From positions 16,679,085-16,743,084 of the forward strand of contig NW_024609839.1 in assembly GCF_016920785.2 (NCBI RefSeq): DNA of 64,000 nt, given 5' to 3'. This DNA is from Ixodes scapularis. Lineage: Eukaryota > Arthropoda > Arachnida > Ixodida > Ixodidae. Shown here in pieces: positions 35,239 to 46,516 of the stretch (position 1 is its first letter; each line of letters opens with the position of its first letter). A program made the translations under genes and the position numbers. The notes under the pieces were generated by a model, which was given only the letters and a program-made list of their open reading frames with translations, did not search any database and had not been told where the DNA came from.

Positions 35239-36870
35239 TTAAAGGGAGCATGAAATTATTTTTTAAGTTATGTCTACTAAGCTTCCCTCCTCAACTCAAA
35301 AGCAAAACGAGAAAGCACGTGGTCGTAACTTACTATATTACCGGAACCGGAAGTCCTTCCAGATGTCTGTGGCTCGAATCCCGGAGAAAAGCTCACCGGA
35401 GAAAAGCTCACCGGAGATAAGCTCACCAGAGAAAAGCTCACCGCAAAACCGGCGGATGCGGAGGAAAGCTCACCGGCCATTGAGCGTATGCGGAGAAAAG
35501 CTCAGCGATTTTTTTTTCTTCTTTTTATATGGAGGTTGTTGGATCATGCGTAACATATATTAATTTATTATCATTAAAATTAGTCAGCTTTGTAAAAAAG
35601 AAATTGGCATTTTCTACAATATTTGTTAAACTTTTTGGGTATACTTTTCCCCAATTAATAATTGCGGGCGAGTGTTTTTATGGCCTACTCTCTAGGCAAT
35701 GAAAGCCTAACTGAAAACTTTATGAACTTGAAGGACAGGAAAAAATTCGAAAACTTAATGATGTCTGCCTAGCACCTAAAATTCAAAACTGTAAATGCCG
35801 AAATTCCGAAAGTGCATGCGCAACAACGCGGTACCTGAAATTCTCTTTGAAGCTTTTGTTAACCTTTGAAAACAGAATCAAACAGTCTGTAGGATATCGA
35901 GGTTTCTTTCTTCCTCGGACAAGCACGTTTTATAGTCGTTCATGTTGGTGTTTCCACACGTTAGCTTTGCGTCATAATGCCCTTCTACGGCGAGCTACCT
36001 TTACCTTCAGAGCTGCACACTCACCGGTGTTACTCGTGACCTATATAAGAAGTAGTTTTTAGAAAAAAAAAAAAAAAAACGCAGCGAATAGGGCGAGTTG
36101 GTAAACATTATACATGATAACAAACAATCACACGACGACGGCGGAGTGAAAACAACTTCTACTTCTACTTCTACTTCTACGTTCAGCTGGAAACCTTCAG
36201 AATCATGTCATACCAACCGGCTCAGCTCCAGGCAGTCATGAAAACAACAAACACGACAGGACGGATCTGTTCTCGCAACTAAGTTTTATCAGTGAACTTA
36301 ACGAGAAAAAAAAACAAAAAAAACAGCGTAGCCGACACTGACTACATCTACAAATACCTACTTATCTGTTAGGCACCACACAATATTTGGAGCTGAAACG
36401 GTTCACACACCGCTATGCATATTAGCTTGCAAAGAAGAAACCTCTTTATCTGACAAAGGTACCGACGGCGCACTATCACCTGTCAATAAATTGTTGTCTT
36501 TTTTACCGGCGTAGGATGCTCTCAGTTATACTTGCGGCTTCATTGATATTCAGAATGGGTGATTACTGATTTCTGAGGAATTAGTAAATATTCCCATAGA
36601 ACTTCAAGAATATTACAACAAAGGGTACATATTCTTAAAGAAGTGACGAATGCGAATCCTGTTAATTGCCACGTATGACGCAAAATGCGCTAAGTTCAAA
36701 AAAATTTGGGTAGCTTTTTTTCGCATCCGCTCAAAGGCCGGTGAGCTTTTCTCCGCATCTGCCTGTTTTGCGGTGAGCTTTTCTCCGGTGAGCTTTTCTG
36801 CGGTGAGCTTATCTCCGGTGAGCTTTTTTCCGGTGAGCTTTTCTCCGGTGAGGTTTTCTTCGCCGCCCCT
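35239..36870. mobile_element. Foldback element with 15-bp tandem repeats in its arms
   Basis: The left arm (about 35378-35510) has units like CCGGAGAAAAGCTCA repeated in tandem, then GATGCGGAGGAAAGCTCACC and GGCCATTGAGCG. The right arm (about 36725-36865) contains the same units reversed (TGAGCTTTTCTCCGG) and ends inward with CGCATCCGCTCAAAGGCCGG, the inverse of the left arm's inner part. About 1.2 kb of AT-rich sequence without a long frame lies between. A TTAA at 35239 with AGGGAGCA may mark its outer left end. A left-end segment (CTCAAAAGCAAAACGAGAAA) has a relative at about 48200. Drosophila FB and Galileo are known elements of this architecture. No homology to them is claimed. Confidence 0.75.
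36155..36180. repeat. CTTCTA microsatellite
   Basis: Four tandem copies of a six-base unit lie in the interior of the foldback element. Confidence 0.85.
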
Positions 36871-37740
36871 CTGGCTCGACGGGTGCCTCTCGCGTCCGAT
36901 GCAATCGTCGATAAATGATGAGCTACAGCGACAGTTCTTCCAGCCCTCTTGCCGACGTGGTCGGCCTTCCGTGACTGGCCTATCTTATTATTTTGCGTTT
37001 ATCGGCTGAAATAAGAATAGTATCAGATTGTCAACTTTGACGGTGTTGGTTAGAGAATGCTAAGACTCCAGGCTTACGCCGTTCTTTTTAATACCGCCGC
37101 GTAACTTGTCATTTGCAGGTGATGGTAAGTGTCGCCACGGGACTCATTTGCCACGAACGCGAATCCAAATATTTGTCGACGAATCGATCGTTGACGAGCG
37201 CGTACGTTTGTGTGATGGAGTACCCGTGTCCAATACGTGAGCTAGGTTTGGCCTACGTGCTTTGGTACTGCGGATCTATCTCGGTAAAAAGGGCTGAGAG
37301 CTTTCGAAGGAAAGGAAGTACGGTGCAGTCCACTATATTTTCAAAATGATGTACCGAAAAACAGGCTTTTTTTAACTTTATCCTCGTGTACTAGTAATCG
37401 TTTCACCCGCTAAACAATATATGATTAGTAAAATTATCTTCCAAAATGATTCATTCTAGCCGAAATTTCATTACAAGGTCCATTGAAGATAGATGGAAGC
37501 AGAGGTTATAGACCCACACGCTGTTACCAAACAAGTCCCCATTTACCCCCAGCGAGGGGTGAGTACTGCGCAGCAACCGGATCCTCGTCAAATGATACGT
37601 TCGTGCATGCATTGCGTAGACGGCAGCGTCACCGAACCTGCGTGACGTCAGGGACGCGTGTCGGTCCATGCAAGTTCGAGTGGGGTGTTTAAACACTAGC
37701 TCACGTTGTGAACCAGTTGTAGAGTCGTGGGGTCACAAAG
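36871..37740. other. Intergenic, nothing recognised
   Basis: Short frames only. There is a CpG-richer patch near 37600-37670. Confidence 0.4.
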
Positions 37741-37744
37741 GCGT

Positions 37745-37770
37745 TATATATATATATATATATATATATA
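37745..37770. repeat. TA microsatellite
   Basis: Thirteen TA dinucleotides in a row. Confidence 0.92.
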
Positions 37771-39780
37771 TTTTACCGTAGTTTGTTTACTGCCATGCAG
37801 AGCGAGGACTACTGGTGTGCGGTCAATTCCCAAACAAGATGTGCATGCCGCGTGCAAGGACACAGTTTGGAAGCGGCTTCACAAATCCCAGGCTCGTTGC
37901 TCTCAGGGCTACGAGCTAACACTGAAATATCCCCAGTGTAAAACTAACAACTATCTGTCAGTTTTTTTCACACAAAATGTATACGATTGTCGTCTCATAG
38001 AAACTGAAGAATAAGTCTATGAAGCTCCCGCAATACTGCCTATGGCATTCGGTGCCAAGAAAACCGAGAATAAATAGGAGACGGAAGAGTGGAAGGAACG
38101 TTCGTCGCCACCTCGTTCAGGGCTTTTGTAGCCAGTGCATGACATTGAACTAGATGCATGCTCTTATTGTAAAAGTTTTGTTTTCATCATGTGTGTGTGA
38201 GCGGGCGCAACTGAAGTGACCTCAATTAAGGTCTGCATCTTTTTATAACTTTGCACACCTAACAAGAGCTCAGAAGCAGCGTTGTGCAGATCCATCGTAG
38301 AACATGAGACTAAACAGGGTTATTGGAGCACGTTTTACAAAATGGCGCAAAGATTTCACTCTATTAGAGTTATCTTGAACAAAGAACTTCTGGTCGGCTA
38401 TAATTATAAAAAAAAAAAAAAAGTAAACGTGCGATGTTGTATTTACTGTTTGGTGCTGTAGGTAGTGCAGGTCGTAAGATAAAAAAAAAAAACAATAAAC
38501 TGTCCAATATTAGCTAAATAAGACGCGTTAACACAATTATGTTTTATTTATTTAAAATAATTTTATTTTTGTATAAATCAGGTTGATTTCACCTGGAATT
38601 TATACAATTATTATTTCTTGATCTACAAAATAGTGATTTTTTTATTGTAAGTTTTTCACACATGAACAATGGAGCCTTTCATATTTTGAATCACTGAAAG
38701 CAACGTTAATAAAGAAATTCACTCTTAATGTAATTATGCCTTAGCGTTTCAGTTTCATTAAGGGCCTTCTATTTTATATGTAAAGCCCACCATGCGACTT
38801 GTTGAGCAGAAGCAGATAGATTTTCTGACTTCGTGAAAACACCTCCTCTCTTAAATACTTTAACAAATCTAAACATGAGCAAAGAGCCTCCGAAAATTTT
38901 TAATCCTTTCTTTCGAAAGCTCACAGCAAGAATGCCTTTCGCCAGTCCCCTGCTCACTGCGCCACGGTGTCCATCGCCTGTGCAGTGTGCTCAGGCTAAA
39001 TGTGTTCAGTTTCTAGGCCGCAACAGAAGTACTAAGAAACAATATAAACACTTCAACGATGTATTTATGCCTGTGATCTCGAACACAGCTTGCAAGTCAT
39101 CTCTCTGAACATTTTTTTATTGTTTTAAAGTACGCCAGAGTCGTTTCATAAAACCGGCAGGACAATTATGTAATCCAAGACAATTATAAACTAGCCGATG
39201 GAAAATCAGGTTCACATATGTCTGGATTGTCTCTGTCAGACATTGTCTCTGTCCCTGCCGGTCTGAATTTGCGTCTACGAGCATAAACGCATATTTTTGT
39301 TTTGTTTTATTTCTTTCTTTTCTGTTCTGTATTGCTTGTAAAGCGACTCCAAGTGGCTGAGTAACAAAGCTGATTGTAGAAATACAGCTGAACGTTCCGA
39401 TTCGCTCAAATGATTGTTACTTTCTGCTCATATTTAGCGTGTTCCAAATCTTGTTTGCGTGATAATCTTTGGATTTCATTACAAGATAACATGCACATGA
39501 AAAGGCTCTAATTATAGCCAAACGTCAATAAAAACCGATTCTATATTTTATTTTTGTGAAGCTTTGATCTCCTTCATCTAACGAAGGTGCTGTAACATAG
39601 ATCATGTATGAAATCATGATTTATATGATATTGATTTTTATTCTCCACCCTGAAGAAAAGCGAGCGAGTGCATTGCATTGGTTGGCGCTAAAGGTGCGCG
39701 AGAGCACGGGCACCTCAAAAATTTGTCTGCACATTAAAAAAAATTGTTGCTAAGTATGATTTGAAAACATTGTTTTTTTA
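37771..39780. other. AT-rich stretch, nothing recognised
   Basis: Several A-runs (38408, 38481) and AATAAA-like words suggest old repeats, intron or 3' untranslated sequence. A TTTATT near 39636 would be AATAAA on the minus strand, about 150 bases past the stop of the candidate exon at 39785-40064. Confidence 0.4.
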
Positions 39781-39784
39781 CATG

Positions 39785-40072
39785 TTAATGTACACCTTTT
39801 GTTCTCTTGCCTAAACTATTGTCGCCGAGTATTCGCGGTCCCAGTAAAATCAAGGCGCCGCGTATCGGGAGGTGTTGAGGAACTCCAGGAAGTGGATCTT
39901 TGGCTACGTCTGTGTAATTTTGATGGTCTATTCTCGTCGACAACAGAGCTTCACGCGCTCTCTGCTTAAAATCGACTAAACAATCACTGTCCAGACATGC
40001 CGCAACAAGATAAGGAATAAAAAAGGATCTGGCATTATCTTGATGGCAAGCAATATCCTCCATCCGCTAGAT
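39785..40072 (-). CDS. Candidate terminal exon, unknown protein
   Basis: A minus-strand frame of 92 codons begins MEDIACHQDNARSFF, continues FKQRAREALLSTRIDHQNY and ends with a stop. A plausible acceptor (pyrimidine-rich TTTTTCATCTAG) lies just upstream, about 9 bases before the ATG. The composition is protein-like, but I recognise no family. With the next segment it could be part of a minus-strand gene, and an AATAAA on the minus strand follows near 39636. It could equally be a TE exon or chance. Confidence 0.3.
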
Positions 40073-40392
40073 GAAAAACGCTATATCGCAACACATGTTC
40101 CCCTTCTAAACTCGTTGTTAAAACGAACCATATCAGTAGATTTATGAATTAAAGATTGTCGCAAACTTCGCATAAAAAAAAAGAAAAACTAAAATATATT
40201 GCTAGAAACTCTCTGTCTTTTATTTGGGAGTGAAAGATAACGCAAAAACCCTATCCCTGAGCCCGTAGCCACACTTTAGACTATGTGTACGTGGGATTTT
40301 GTATAGTTTGCTTATCAATAAATATTTTGAAATATGATATGCTCGCACCTACCTCAAGAATTCTATTCCGCGCCTTTGCCGACATTTCTTAC

Positions 40393-40500
40393 CGAAGTGT
40401 AGTGGGGCCCCGTCTTGCCCACGATGGCCTGATTATGACCAGCGGCGGAGGGGGGTGCTTGTGACGGCTGGGACGGCGCCGGTTTCAAAAGCAATATGTA
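40393..40500 (-). CDS. Candidate internal exon, Pro/Ser/Ala-rich
   Basis: On the minus strand a GTGATTTCAG acceptor precedes a frame reading LLKPAPSQPSQAPPSAAGHN then QAIVGKTGPHYTS, ending at a consensus-like donor (G/GTAAGA). Another acceptor-exon-donor pattern (CTTCTTCAG ... GTGCAG/GTAAGG) lies upstream at about 40637-40770, but its frame is open only for its last part (VKQLRIVAWNFDNVQ). No family was recognised. Confidence 0.28.
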
Positions 40501-40799
40501 CACTGAAATCACCTGAAGATGGCTACGAAAGCTTACCAATCGATCGCCCAAACTATTAATTCGTTTCTTCGACCGTGCACCCAAGGACTATGTTCGACGC
40601 GCATGGGACAAAGTCAATGCAAGTCCTTACCTGCACGTTATCAAAGTTCCAGGCGACGATACGTAGCTGCTTTACAGTAGCTTGCGAGCCTACAGAGGGG
40701 ATTGGAGATTTGCTCTCCAAGATAAACCAAAAGTATAAGTTTCAGCCACATGACTTCTTTGAGCTGAAGAAAAAAATAAATAAAAAAGAACATCGCTTA

Positions 40800-41370
40800 C
40801 AGGATCTATTTTTAATGCGAAAGCCTTTATTTCTACTGAGGAATTCAGCCAGTTAAATATAACATACAAACTAACCCAACACGACGACACGTCGATGTAT
40901 TTTTAACTTTTACAAAATGTTTTGTCCACATTGAGAACCACACAGCCCAGAACGCTTGCGTTATATGAAGGGACTGCGAAGGCACTTCGGTGCTTATTTC
41001 TCGATCTATTCGCGTTCAAGGGACCAGTATAACACCGGATACCTCAACCTATTTTCTTGTTGAAAACGACACGAAAATTAATTTTTAAACATACTAAACG
41101 GTTAGCAAACGGCACCTGTCGGATGTCACTAAATCCTCGTTTGCAATGTCCGTCTACGAAAATTGACTGGTAGTTACGGTGCCTGTTGGGCAGGAGATCG
41201 AACTATAGGGGGCGCTCTGACCCGTTTGTTTTCCCCACGCTTGGTGTTTACTCAACACAAGGCCTGTGCACATGCCGACAGGGCTTATGGGCATGGCCAT
41301 GTCATCTTCTACAATAGAGCGCGGGGCGCAGTTTAATAAAAAAAAAATACTAACAATCGACGAAGCGACG
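40800..41370. other. Intergenic with a shared repeat at 41190-41275
   Basis: It holds the partner of the 33240-33340 repeat. Otherwise nothing was recognised. Confidence 0.4.
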
Positions 41371-41823
41371 TTAAAGGGATACTGAACCAAAGAATTTAAT
41401 GCCCGTAATAAGTGGCGCACGTTCTTTCCACCAGCCAGCAGCCGCCGGTGTGCGCGAGCACACGCAACAAAAATGACGTCACAGACCTCCATTCGCGGTT
41501 GAGAGGACAATGAAATGCATGGGCTTCGGACTAAAGGAGAATAAAGACAGGCTTTTCATCTCTACAAGTGAAAGCTACGTGCCTGTTAGGCTAATTCATC
41601 GCTTACTTTTTACACCAGGCACCACTGTGTAGATGAAAAACTTGTCTTTATTCTCCTTTGGTGCGAAGCCCATACATTTCACTGTCATCTCAACCACGAA
41701 TGGAGGTCTGTGACGTCATTTTTGTTGCCTGTGCTCGCGCACACCGGCGGCTGCTGGCTCGTAAAAAGAACGTGCGCCACTTATTATGGACACCAAATTC
41801 CTTGGTTCAGTATCCCTTTTTAA
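41371..41823. mobile_element. TTAA-flanked palindromic MITE, copy 1
   Basis: TTAA (41371-41374) precedes AGGGATACTGAACCAAAGAA, and TTGGTTCAGTATCCCTTT precedes TTAA (41820-41823). The fold continues through AAGTGGCGCACGTTCTTTCC / AAGAACGTGCGCCACTT, ACACGCAACAAAAATGACGT and its near inverse, and GAGAATAAAGACAGGC / CTTGTCTTTATTCTCC. Copies are at 57983 and 60626. A TTAA target suggests piggyBac-type mobilisation. No transposase is seen. Confidence 0.9.
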
Positions 41824-43080
41824 GTGCCGGATCTATCCTCAGAGAATGCGAGCTTGACCCACTTGGGCTTTTGTGCGGAGCTGGAATCGTGCATGCTGCA
41901 TTGTTCATGCAGGCCGAGTGGAAACAAAAGAGCCCCTCCTCCCCTTCGCCGGAGAACACGAACTCCAGCCGAACGCTGACGCCGCGTTCGGTTATGTCGG
42001 CCGAACGCTGCGTCATTGTATTTCTTGTCCCCATCCGTGTAGTTTTAAAGTTAACCGCTTGGGGCGTCACGGTCTGTCCTCCTCCCAAATCTCTTCTAGA
42101 GCTATGCACGTTTCGACTGTTTAAAAAAAATCACAGTCCGCACGTGCTAAATCATAGTCCAGCCAGCGCTCACTCGTCATTGAGGTCAGCAAGAAAGTGC
42201 GCGTGCATAACCCAAAAACACAATAATAAACGGGCCCACATACTCTTTGATGGAATCATGTGTAGTCTCACTGGTGCACCACGCAACAAAATCTTCATTT
42301 GGGCAACCGTTGTTGATTTTATGAATGGATAGAAGCACCTAAGGACAGGAAGAAAGTGAACGAGGTAACGGCAACACGGAGCGCCCTTGTTGTCGCTACA
42401 TCCTTCACTTTGTCCTTGTCCTCCGGCGCTTCTATTCATGCATGTGCAGCGTGCGCGTGAACGCAGCTTTGGCAAGCTGGTAACTGCACGCACTTCCTCG
42501 CGGGAGCAGAGACATGGCGCTGGCCAGATGCCGTGCTTGGAATCGTCTCTTCGATATCAGCCTGGCGCCGAGGCTTTGCTCGTCCTGAGACAAGCTATCC
42601 CAGGATTGCACCGGATGTCACGTGCTCTCCACTGCCTGCCCTCCAGGCGCTTGCCAGAATGGGCCGTTTATAAAGAGAAAGGAATACAGCCATCAGACTC
42701 AGAATACAAACGTGTGATTGTCATCTACGGACTTTGTGGATCATAGTCAGCCTATATCTAAACACGACGGGTCTATTTCAAATTTAATTGAAGTATCCTC
42801 TTTAAAGAAGCCATAAACCAATTTTTATACTTTCGCTAAATACTAGTTATAATCACTGCATAACGCTAATAACTGAATAAACCTGCCAGAGGTTTTCTAT
42901 CTTGGTAATGGCAGTCGATTAAAAATGTGCGCCAGCAATAGGAGCATCGTTCATCTCCTCAACTCGGAGTCAGAACAAGCGGCCACGTGGCCAGGTTCCT
43001 ACTCCACGTCACCGACGTTACTCTTAGCCACGCGCTGTGGTTGGCGAAGTAGAAAACGCGTGCTGAGCTTTGGGAACTGT
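41824..43080. other. Intergenic, one long unassigned frame
   Basis: A 224-codon plus frame (41658-42332) starts inside the MITE right arm and runs out of it, so it is unlikely to be a gene. A second frame at 42387-42746 also shows no family resemblance. Confidence 0.4.
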
Positions 43081-43083
43081 TAC

Positions 43084-43269
43084 CGCTCATTCACACTGGA
43101 AGCGGATCCGCGTTCGCAAAGCGGTTGCGAACGCGCTTGTGTAAAGATCCAGTACCATTGCACGCGCTCTCGATGACATCGAGTGCGCGTGCAATTGTAC
43201 TGGATCTTTATACAACCACGTTCGCAACCGCTTTGCGAACGCGGATCCGCTTCCAGTGTGAATGAGCGG
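43084..43269. mobile_element. TTA-flanked palindromic MITE (Harbinger-type)
   Basis: The ends CCGCTCATTCACACTGGAAG and CTTCCAGTGTGAATGAGCGG are perfect inverses flanked by TTA on both sides. Inner stems include GGATCCGCGTTCGCAAAGCG / CGCTTTGCGAACGCGGATCC and AAAGATCCAGTAC / GTACTGGATCTTT. A 3-bp TTA duplication with a TTCACAC terminal motif is typical of PIF/Harbinger MITEs. Confidence 0.88.
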
Positions 43270-43567
43270 TTAGAGCTTGGTTATTCTCCTCGCCGCACTG
43301 GTTGGACACGAGCCACTACCCGCGTGTCCGCCGAGCGCTCACGCAGTTTTCGTGCCCAATCCATGAGCTGCTCTCGACTGTCGTCAGGCGGTGGGTTTCG
43401 ATCAACGTTACGAGATTACCTCAGTTGTGGAACTCCCGCGGAAGGAGGTACGGGGGTTACCTCCTCCCGCGGGGTACCCCCCTCACTCACTTCAATCCGC
43501 CTGCCGTCGTTCGAAGCGCCATCTCGATTTTCGTTTCATAACTGCGCGTTCCAAAAAGCTAGAGTTC
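43270..43567. other. Segment with repeat shared with 27050-27210
   Basis: ACCTCAGTTGTGGAACTCCCGCGG and the segment to about 43560 are the inverse of 27050-27210, with an extra GGAGGTACGGGGG..CCTCCTCCCGCGGG stretch. It lies between two related MITEs. Confidence 0.5.
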
Positions 43568-43676
43568 CCGCTCATTCACACTTGCACGCGCACTCGATGA
43601 GATCAAGTGCGTTATACAACCTCGTTCGCAACCGCTTTGCGAACGTGGAGCCCCTTCCAGTGTGAATTAGCGGTGA
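43568..43676. mobile_element. Shortened copy of the TTCACAC MITE
   Basis: CCCGCTCATTCACACTTGCA at the left and CCAGTGTGAATTAGCGG at the right match the ends of 43084-43269. The middle keeps CGTTCGCAACCGCTTTGCGA but lacks the left inner arm. No TTA pair remains. Confidence 0.7.
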
Positions 43677-44290
43677 GGGAGCCAGAATTGCGCGATCACG
43701 TAAGGAGCCGGATCAAGTGCCGTGCAGGAAAGTAAACGTTGCACGCGCCCCGGCAACGTGCGGCGCCGCTATTGGCCGAGTTCAGTCATGTGACGAGCGG
43801 GATAAACATGCCATGCAGGAAAGACGGCGCTACGGAGATTAACGCGCAACTCTGGCTCCCGTAGGGAGCTTATACAGGAACTCTACACAGAGCAGAGCTA
43901 AAGTGCCCTTTAGACGCCGTGCTTCGAAACGTACGTATCCCATAGAATACACTGCAGTTACACTGTAAAAAATTTCCGTAATTTTACAAACAATTTGTCG
44001 TAATTCTGACGGACAGTGTGTCCGTTTCTTACTTAACGGACATAAAACCCGTTTTTCGTTAGGTTGAATAAAATAGTACAGTTGTGTGCCAAAGAGTACC
44101 ACAGTAGAGGATAAAAGCGTTAGAAGTGCTTTTATCGTCTAATCCTGCTAAGAGCAATTCGTTATAGTAAAGAGGCCAAAGACTATACCAAGAAACCCGC
44201 AGTACCCTGCAAAAGGAACAAATAAAAGTGGGTGGAAACACAAAATAGAAATCAAGTAAAAGTATGCAATTCACGTTAAAGCACATAGGC
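43677..44290. other. Intergenic with a Tc1-like end fragment
   Basis: TACACTGTAAAAAATTTCC near 43971 resembles the inverse of the right end at 57370-57389 and is followed by CCGT/ACGG-rich sequence. The rest shows nothing. Confidence 0.4.
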
Positions 44291-45480
44291 ACTGGTCTAC
44301 CTCAGTGGGAGCGAAGGTAGCGAGTTTCCTGTCTACATATGTTTTCGAGCTTGTGATGATTGTTAGGGGGGTTCTGCGTGAGTGCAAATAAAGGGATTGC
44401 CAGAACAGTGAAAACCACACCAAGAAGGAAGGCTGTTGCTCTACAGTACGAAACGGTTGAAAGGCACCAGCCCAATTCTTGCAAACAACTCCCTTCAGTG
44501 CTGTCTCATGAACTTGCAGTTCCACAACGCTGTTTAGGAGGCATAATAAGACAACCCGCTGGAGGGCCACACTTGAGATCAACTCTGGTCGTCCATTGAA
44601 GGGCCAGAATTCTAGCCAATGTCAAAGCAGTGAGTGATCCAGAGTGAGCTTGGCTGCCGAAGAATAGTGTATAGTTGCCCTTCGATGAACACTTTCAACT
44701 GATCTTACAAGATCAACCTCACAGGAGTCTCATATGGAGCTGCCATACTTTAGGTGTGGCAGGACCAGGGCTGTGAAAGGCATGGGCGTACCAACCGGGT
44801 GGTCAAGGGGGGCGCTTGTCCCCCAGTTCTTAGAGTGGGGGGGGGGGGCAAGTCATGTGTTTTGCCCCCCCCCCCCCCCAAAACAGCCACCACTGGGCAG
44901 GGCAAACACTGGCTGGCAGCGCCCAAGGGATACCGAGGGCACCGCTCCTCGGTCCCGGGGGGGGGGGGGGGGGGGGGGGAGGAGGGGAGGGGAAGGGGGT
45001 TTAGTTTGCCCCCCCCCCCCCCACTCAAAACCAAGTTGGTACGCCACTGGGGAAAGGCACGTAAGTCTGTTATGGCCTGGTCTACTGGACACGCTAAGTA
45101 CAAAACCCAGTGTTCCGCACGTTTTGAACAAAACTGTCGTCAGGCTGTGCGAAGAAGCATAGCTGGCTGTTTATAGTAGACCTTGTCGATGTTGTTCTGC
45201 AAACCCTGGTGGTTTTTTGGGCCACCTGATAAGCGGCACCAGTATCAGGTCGTCCGTAACAGCAGTGGAGTTGATTGCAGGGATCACGATTAATAAACAT
45301 GTTGAGAACAAGTGGACTGAGCACACTGTACCGTCGAACTGTCGAGTATTTGGGGCCACTGGAAATGGTTCCATGGTATACACTGCACTCCGAGCGACTC
45401 AACCTGAAGACGTCTAGTATGCACACATTTAATTAAATCGTGTTAATGAGCACCAGTGGCTTGCTGGGCAGGTCATAGGA
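44290..45480 (-). pseudogene. LINE reverse transcriptase relic, C-terminal part
   Basis: Minus-strand pieces in order are YSVLSPLVLNMFINR (about 45300), then TDDLILVPLIRWP (about 45240), LGFVLSVSSRPGHN (about 45090), and after the insert LVLPHLKYGSSIWDS, VDLVRSVESVHRRATIHYSS (about 44660-44755). These match the VLSPLLFNxFINDI, Y(A/V)DD-like and LVRPHLEYAxxxWDP blocks of CR1/jockey-type RTs. The Y of YADD is changed here to T. Frameshifts are several. A hAT-like element at 44783-45051 splits it. Confidence 0.82.
44783..45051. mobile_element. hAT-like MITE with poly-G/poly-C runs
   Basis: The ends GGGCGTACCAACC and GTTGGTACGCCACTGG are inverted, and the 8-mer GAAAGGCA occurs on both sides (44775-44782 and 45052-45059). 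It contains runs of 12 G (44837), 15 C (44865), 23 G (44957) and 14 C (45009). Removing it joins the two halves of the LINE RT. The CAGTGGCGTAC-type ends and 8-bp duplication fit hAT. Confidence 0.85.
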
Positions 45481-45713
45481 CTCAGCTTTCACGGAAGCCA
45501 GGTAGCATGCACAGTATAGCAGCCCCTTGCCATGCTTGTGAGAAGTTCCAGCTCCAGGTCGTGGCGTCGCCAAAAGTGTAGTAGAAAAGGTACCACAACC
45601 AGCACACCCCTACAGTTCTTAGCACGATCCTTTCTGTAAGCAGTGTGCTCCACTGTAGCAATTGTCAAAATGACTGCCATAAACCGAATCCTGCATCCAC
45701 GCTTTACATGCCG

Positions 45714-46516
45714 TTAGAACTGTTCAGGGATGCGTCTCATGGAGTGAGTGAAGGTGCAGCATCTTATTCGGGACCAAGTGCCCTGCTTGAGAACCACACT
45801 GCGAGTTGAAGCAACGCAAACCAGGGAGTACAGGGACGGGGTTCGTCTGGGCGGGCCAGGGTGGTGGAACACGGGGGGTAGCGCCGCTGGTTGCCCGGGC
45901 AGGCCAGAGTGCGGAGTCCGTACTCGACAGCTGTTGCAATGATGGGCTCGAGGTTTGTGGGGACGGCAGCGAAATTCAAGGCGGCGATAGTACACTGTGT
46001 AAGGGACATGGGTTCCGATGAAGGTGATGATGGCTGAACCTGTTGTGCCTACTCGCCTTGCTTGAAGGATGTCACCTTGATAAGACTCCAGATCATTGAT
46101 GATCTCGTCGGGGGTAGGTAGGAGTGGACGGGAGGGGAAATGTTTTGTAAGGTGATATTGGTGATGCGAAGTAGCCAGTTGACGATCGCTTCGTGATGGG
46201 TGCGGAGGACGGTTATTTTGCCGGAGGTGGAGCGCACGTCGGTACATGTATGAGCAAGGAGCTGTGCGGCTTGCAAGAACGCCGGCAAACTGTCAAGAGG
46301 CAGCGCAGCTGCGCCAGCAGGACGGACTGGGAGATGCACTATAACTACGTGAAGTTCGGGGTCAAAGTCGGCCGGAAGACGAGATTTGCGGGGCTTTCCA
46401 GGGGTGATCCATTTCCCACCTTGGTCGTCTCGCTCTAGAGAGATTTTCATGTCCTGTCTCAGGATGGACGCAGAGATATTGGTGAGCTGCGAAGCGGCGA
46501 TGTCGGCTGTAGCCAT
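45714..46516 (-). pseudogene. LINE gag-like ORF1 relic with zinc-knuckle remnant
   Basis: The minus frame begins MATADIAASQLTNISASIL (46516) and runs to about 46049. A second frame then carries DEIINDLESYQGDILQARRV and GSAIITFIGTHVPYTVYYRR (about 46120-46000). Zinc-knuckle remnants follow, split over frames: RPDEPRPCTPW and LRCFNSQCGSQAGHL. The layout (nucleic-acid binding part, then Cys/His knuckles) is that of ORF1 of arthropod non-LTR elements. A frameshift lies near 46120. The endonuclease part expected between ORF1 and RT is missing. Confidence 0.6.

Noticed and set aside
41658..42332. 224-codon plus frame
   Set aside because: It starts inside the right arm of the TTAA MITE and runs into unrelated flank, so its first part is MITE sequence and not a gene.
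44734..45176. Pro/Gly-rich frames of about 140 codons on both strands
   Set aside because: They are translations of the poly-G and poly-C runs in the hAT-like insert.
45094..45426. Harbinger-type transposase considered for this minus frame
   Set aside because: The pieces VLSPLVLNMFIN, TDDLILV and LVLPHLKYGSSIW match non-LTR reverse transcriptase blocks far better.
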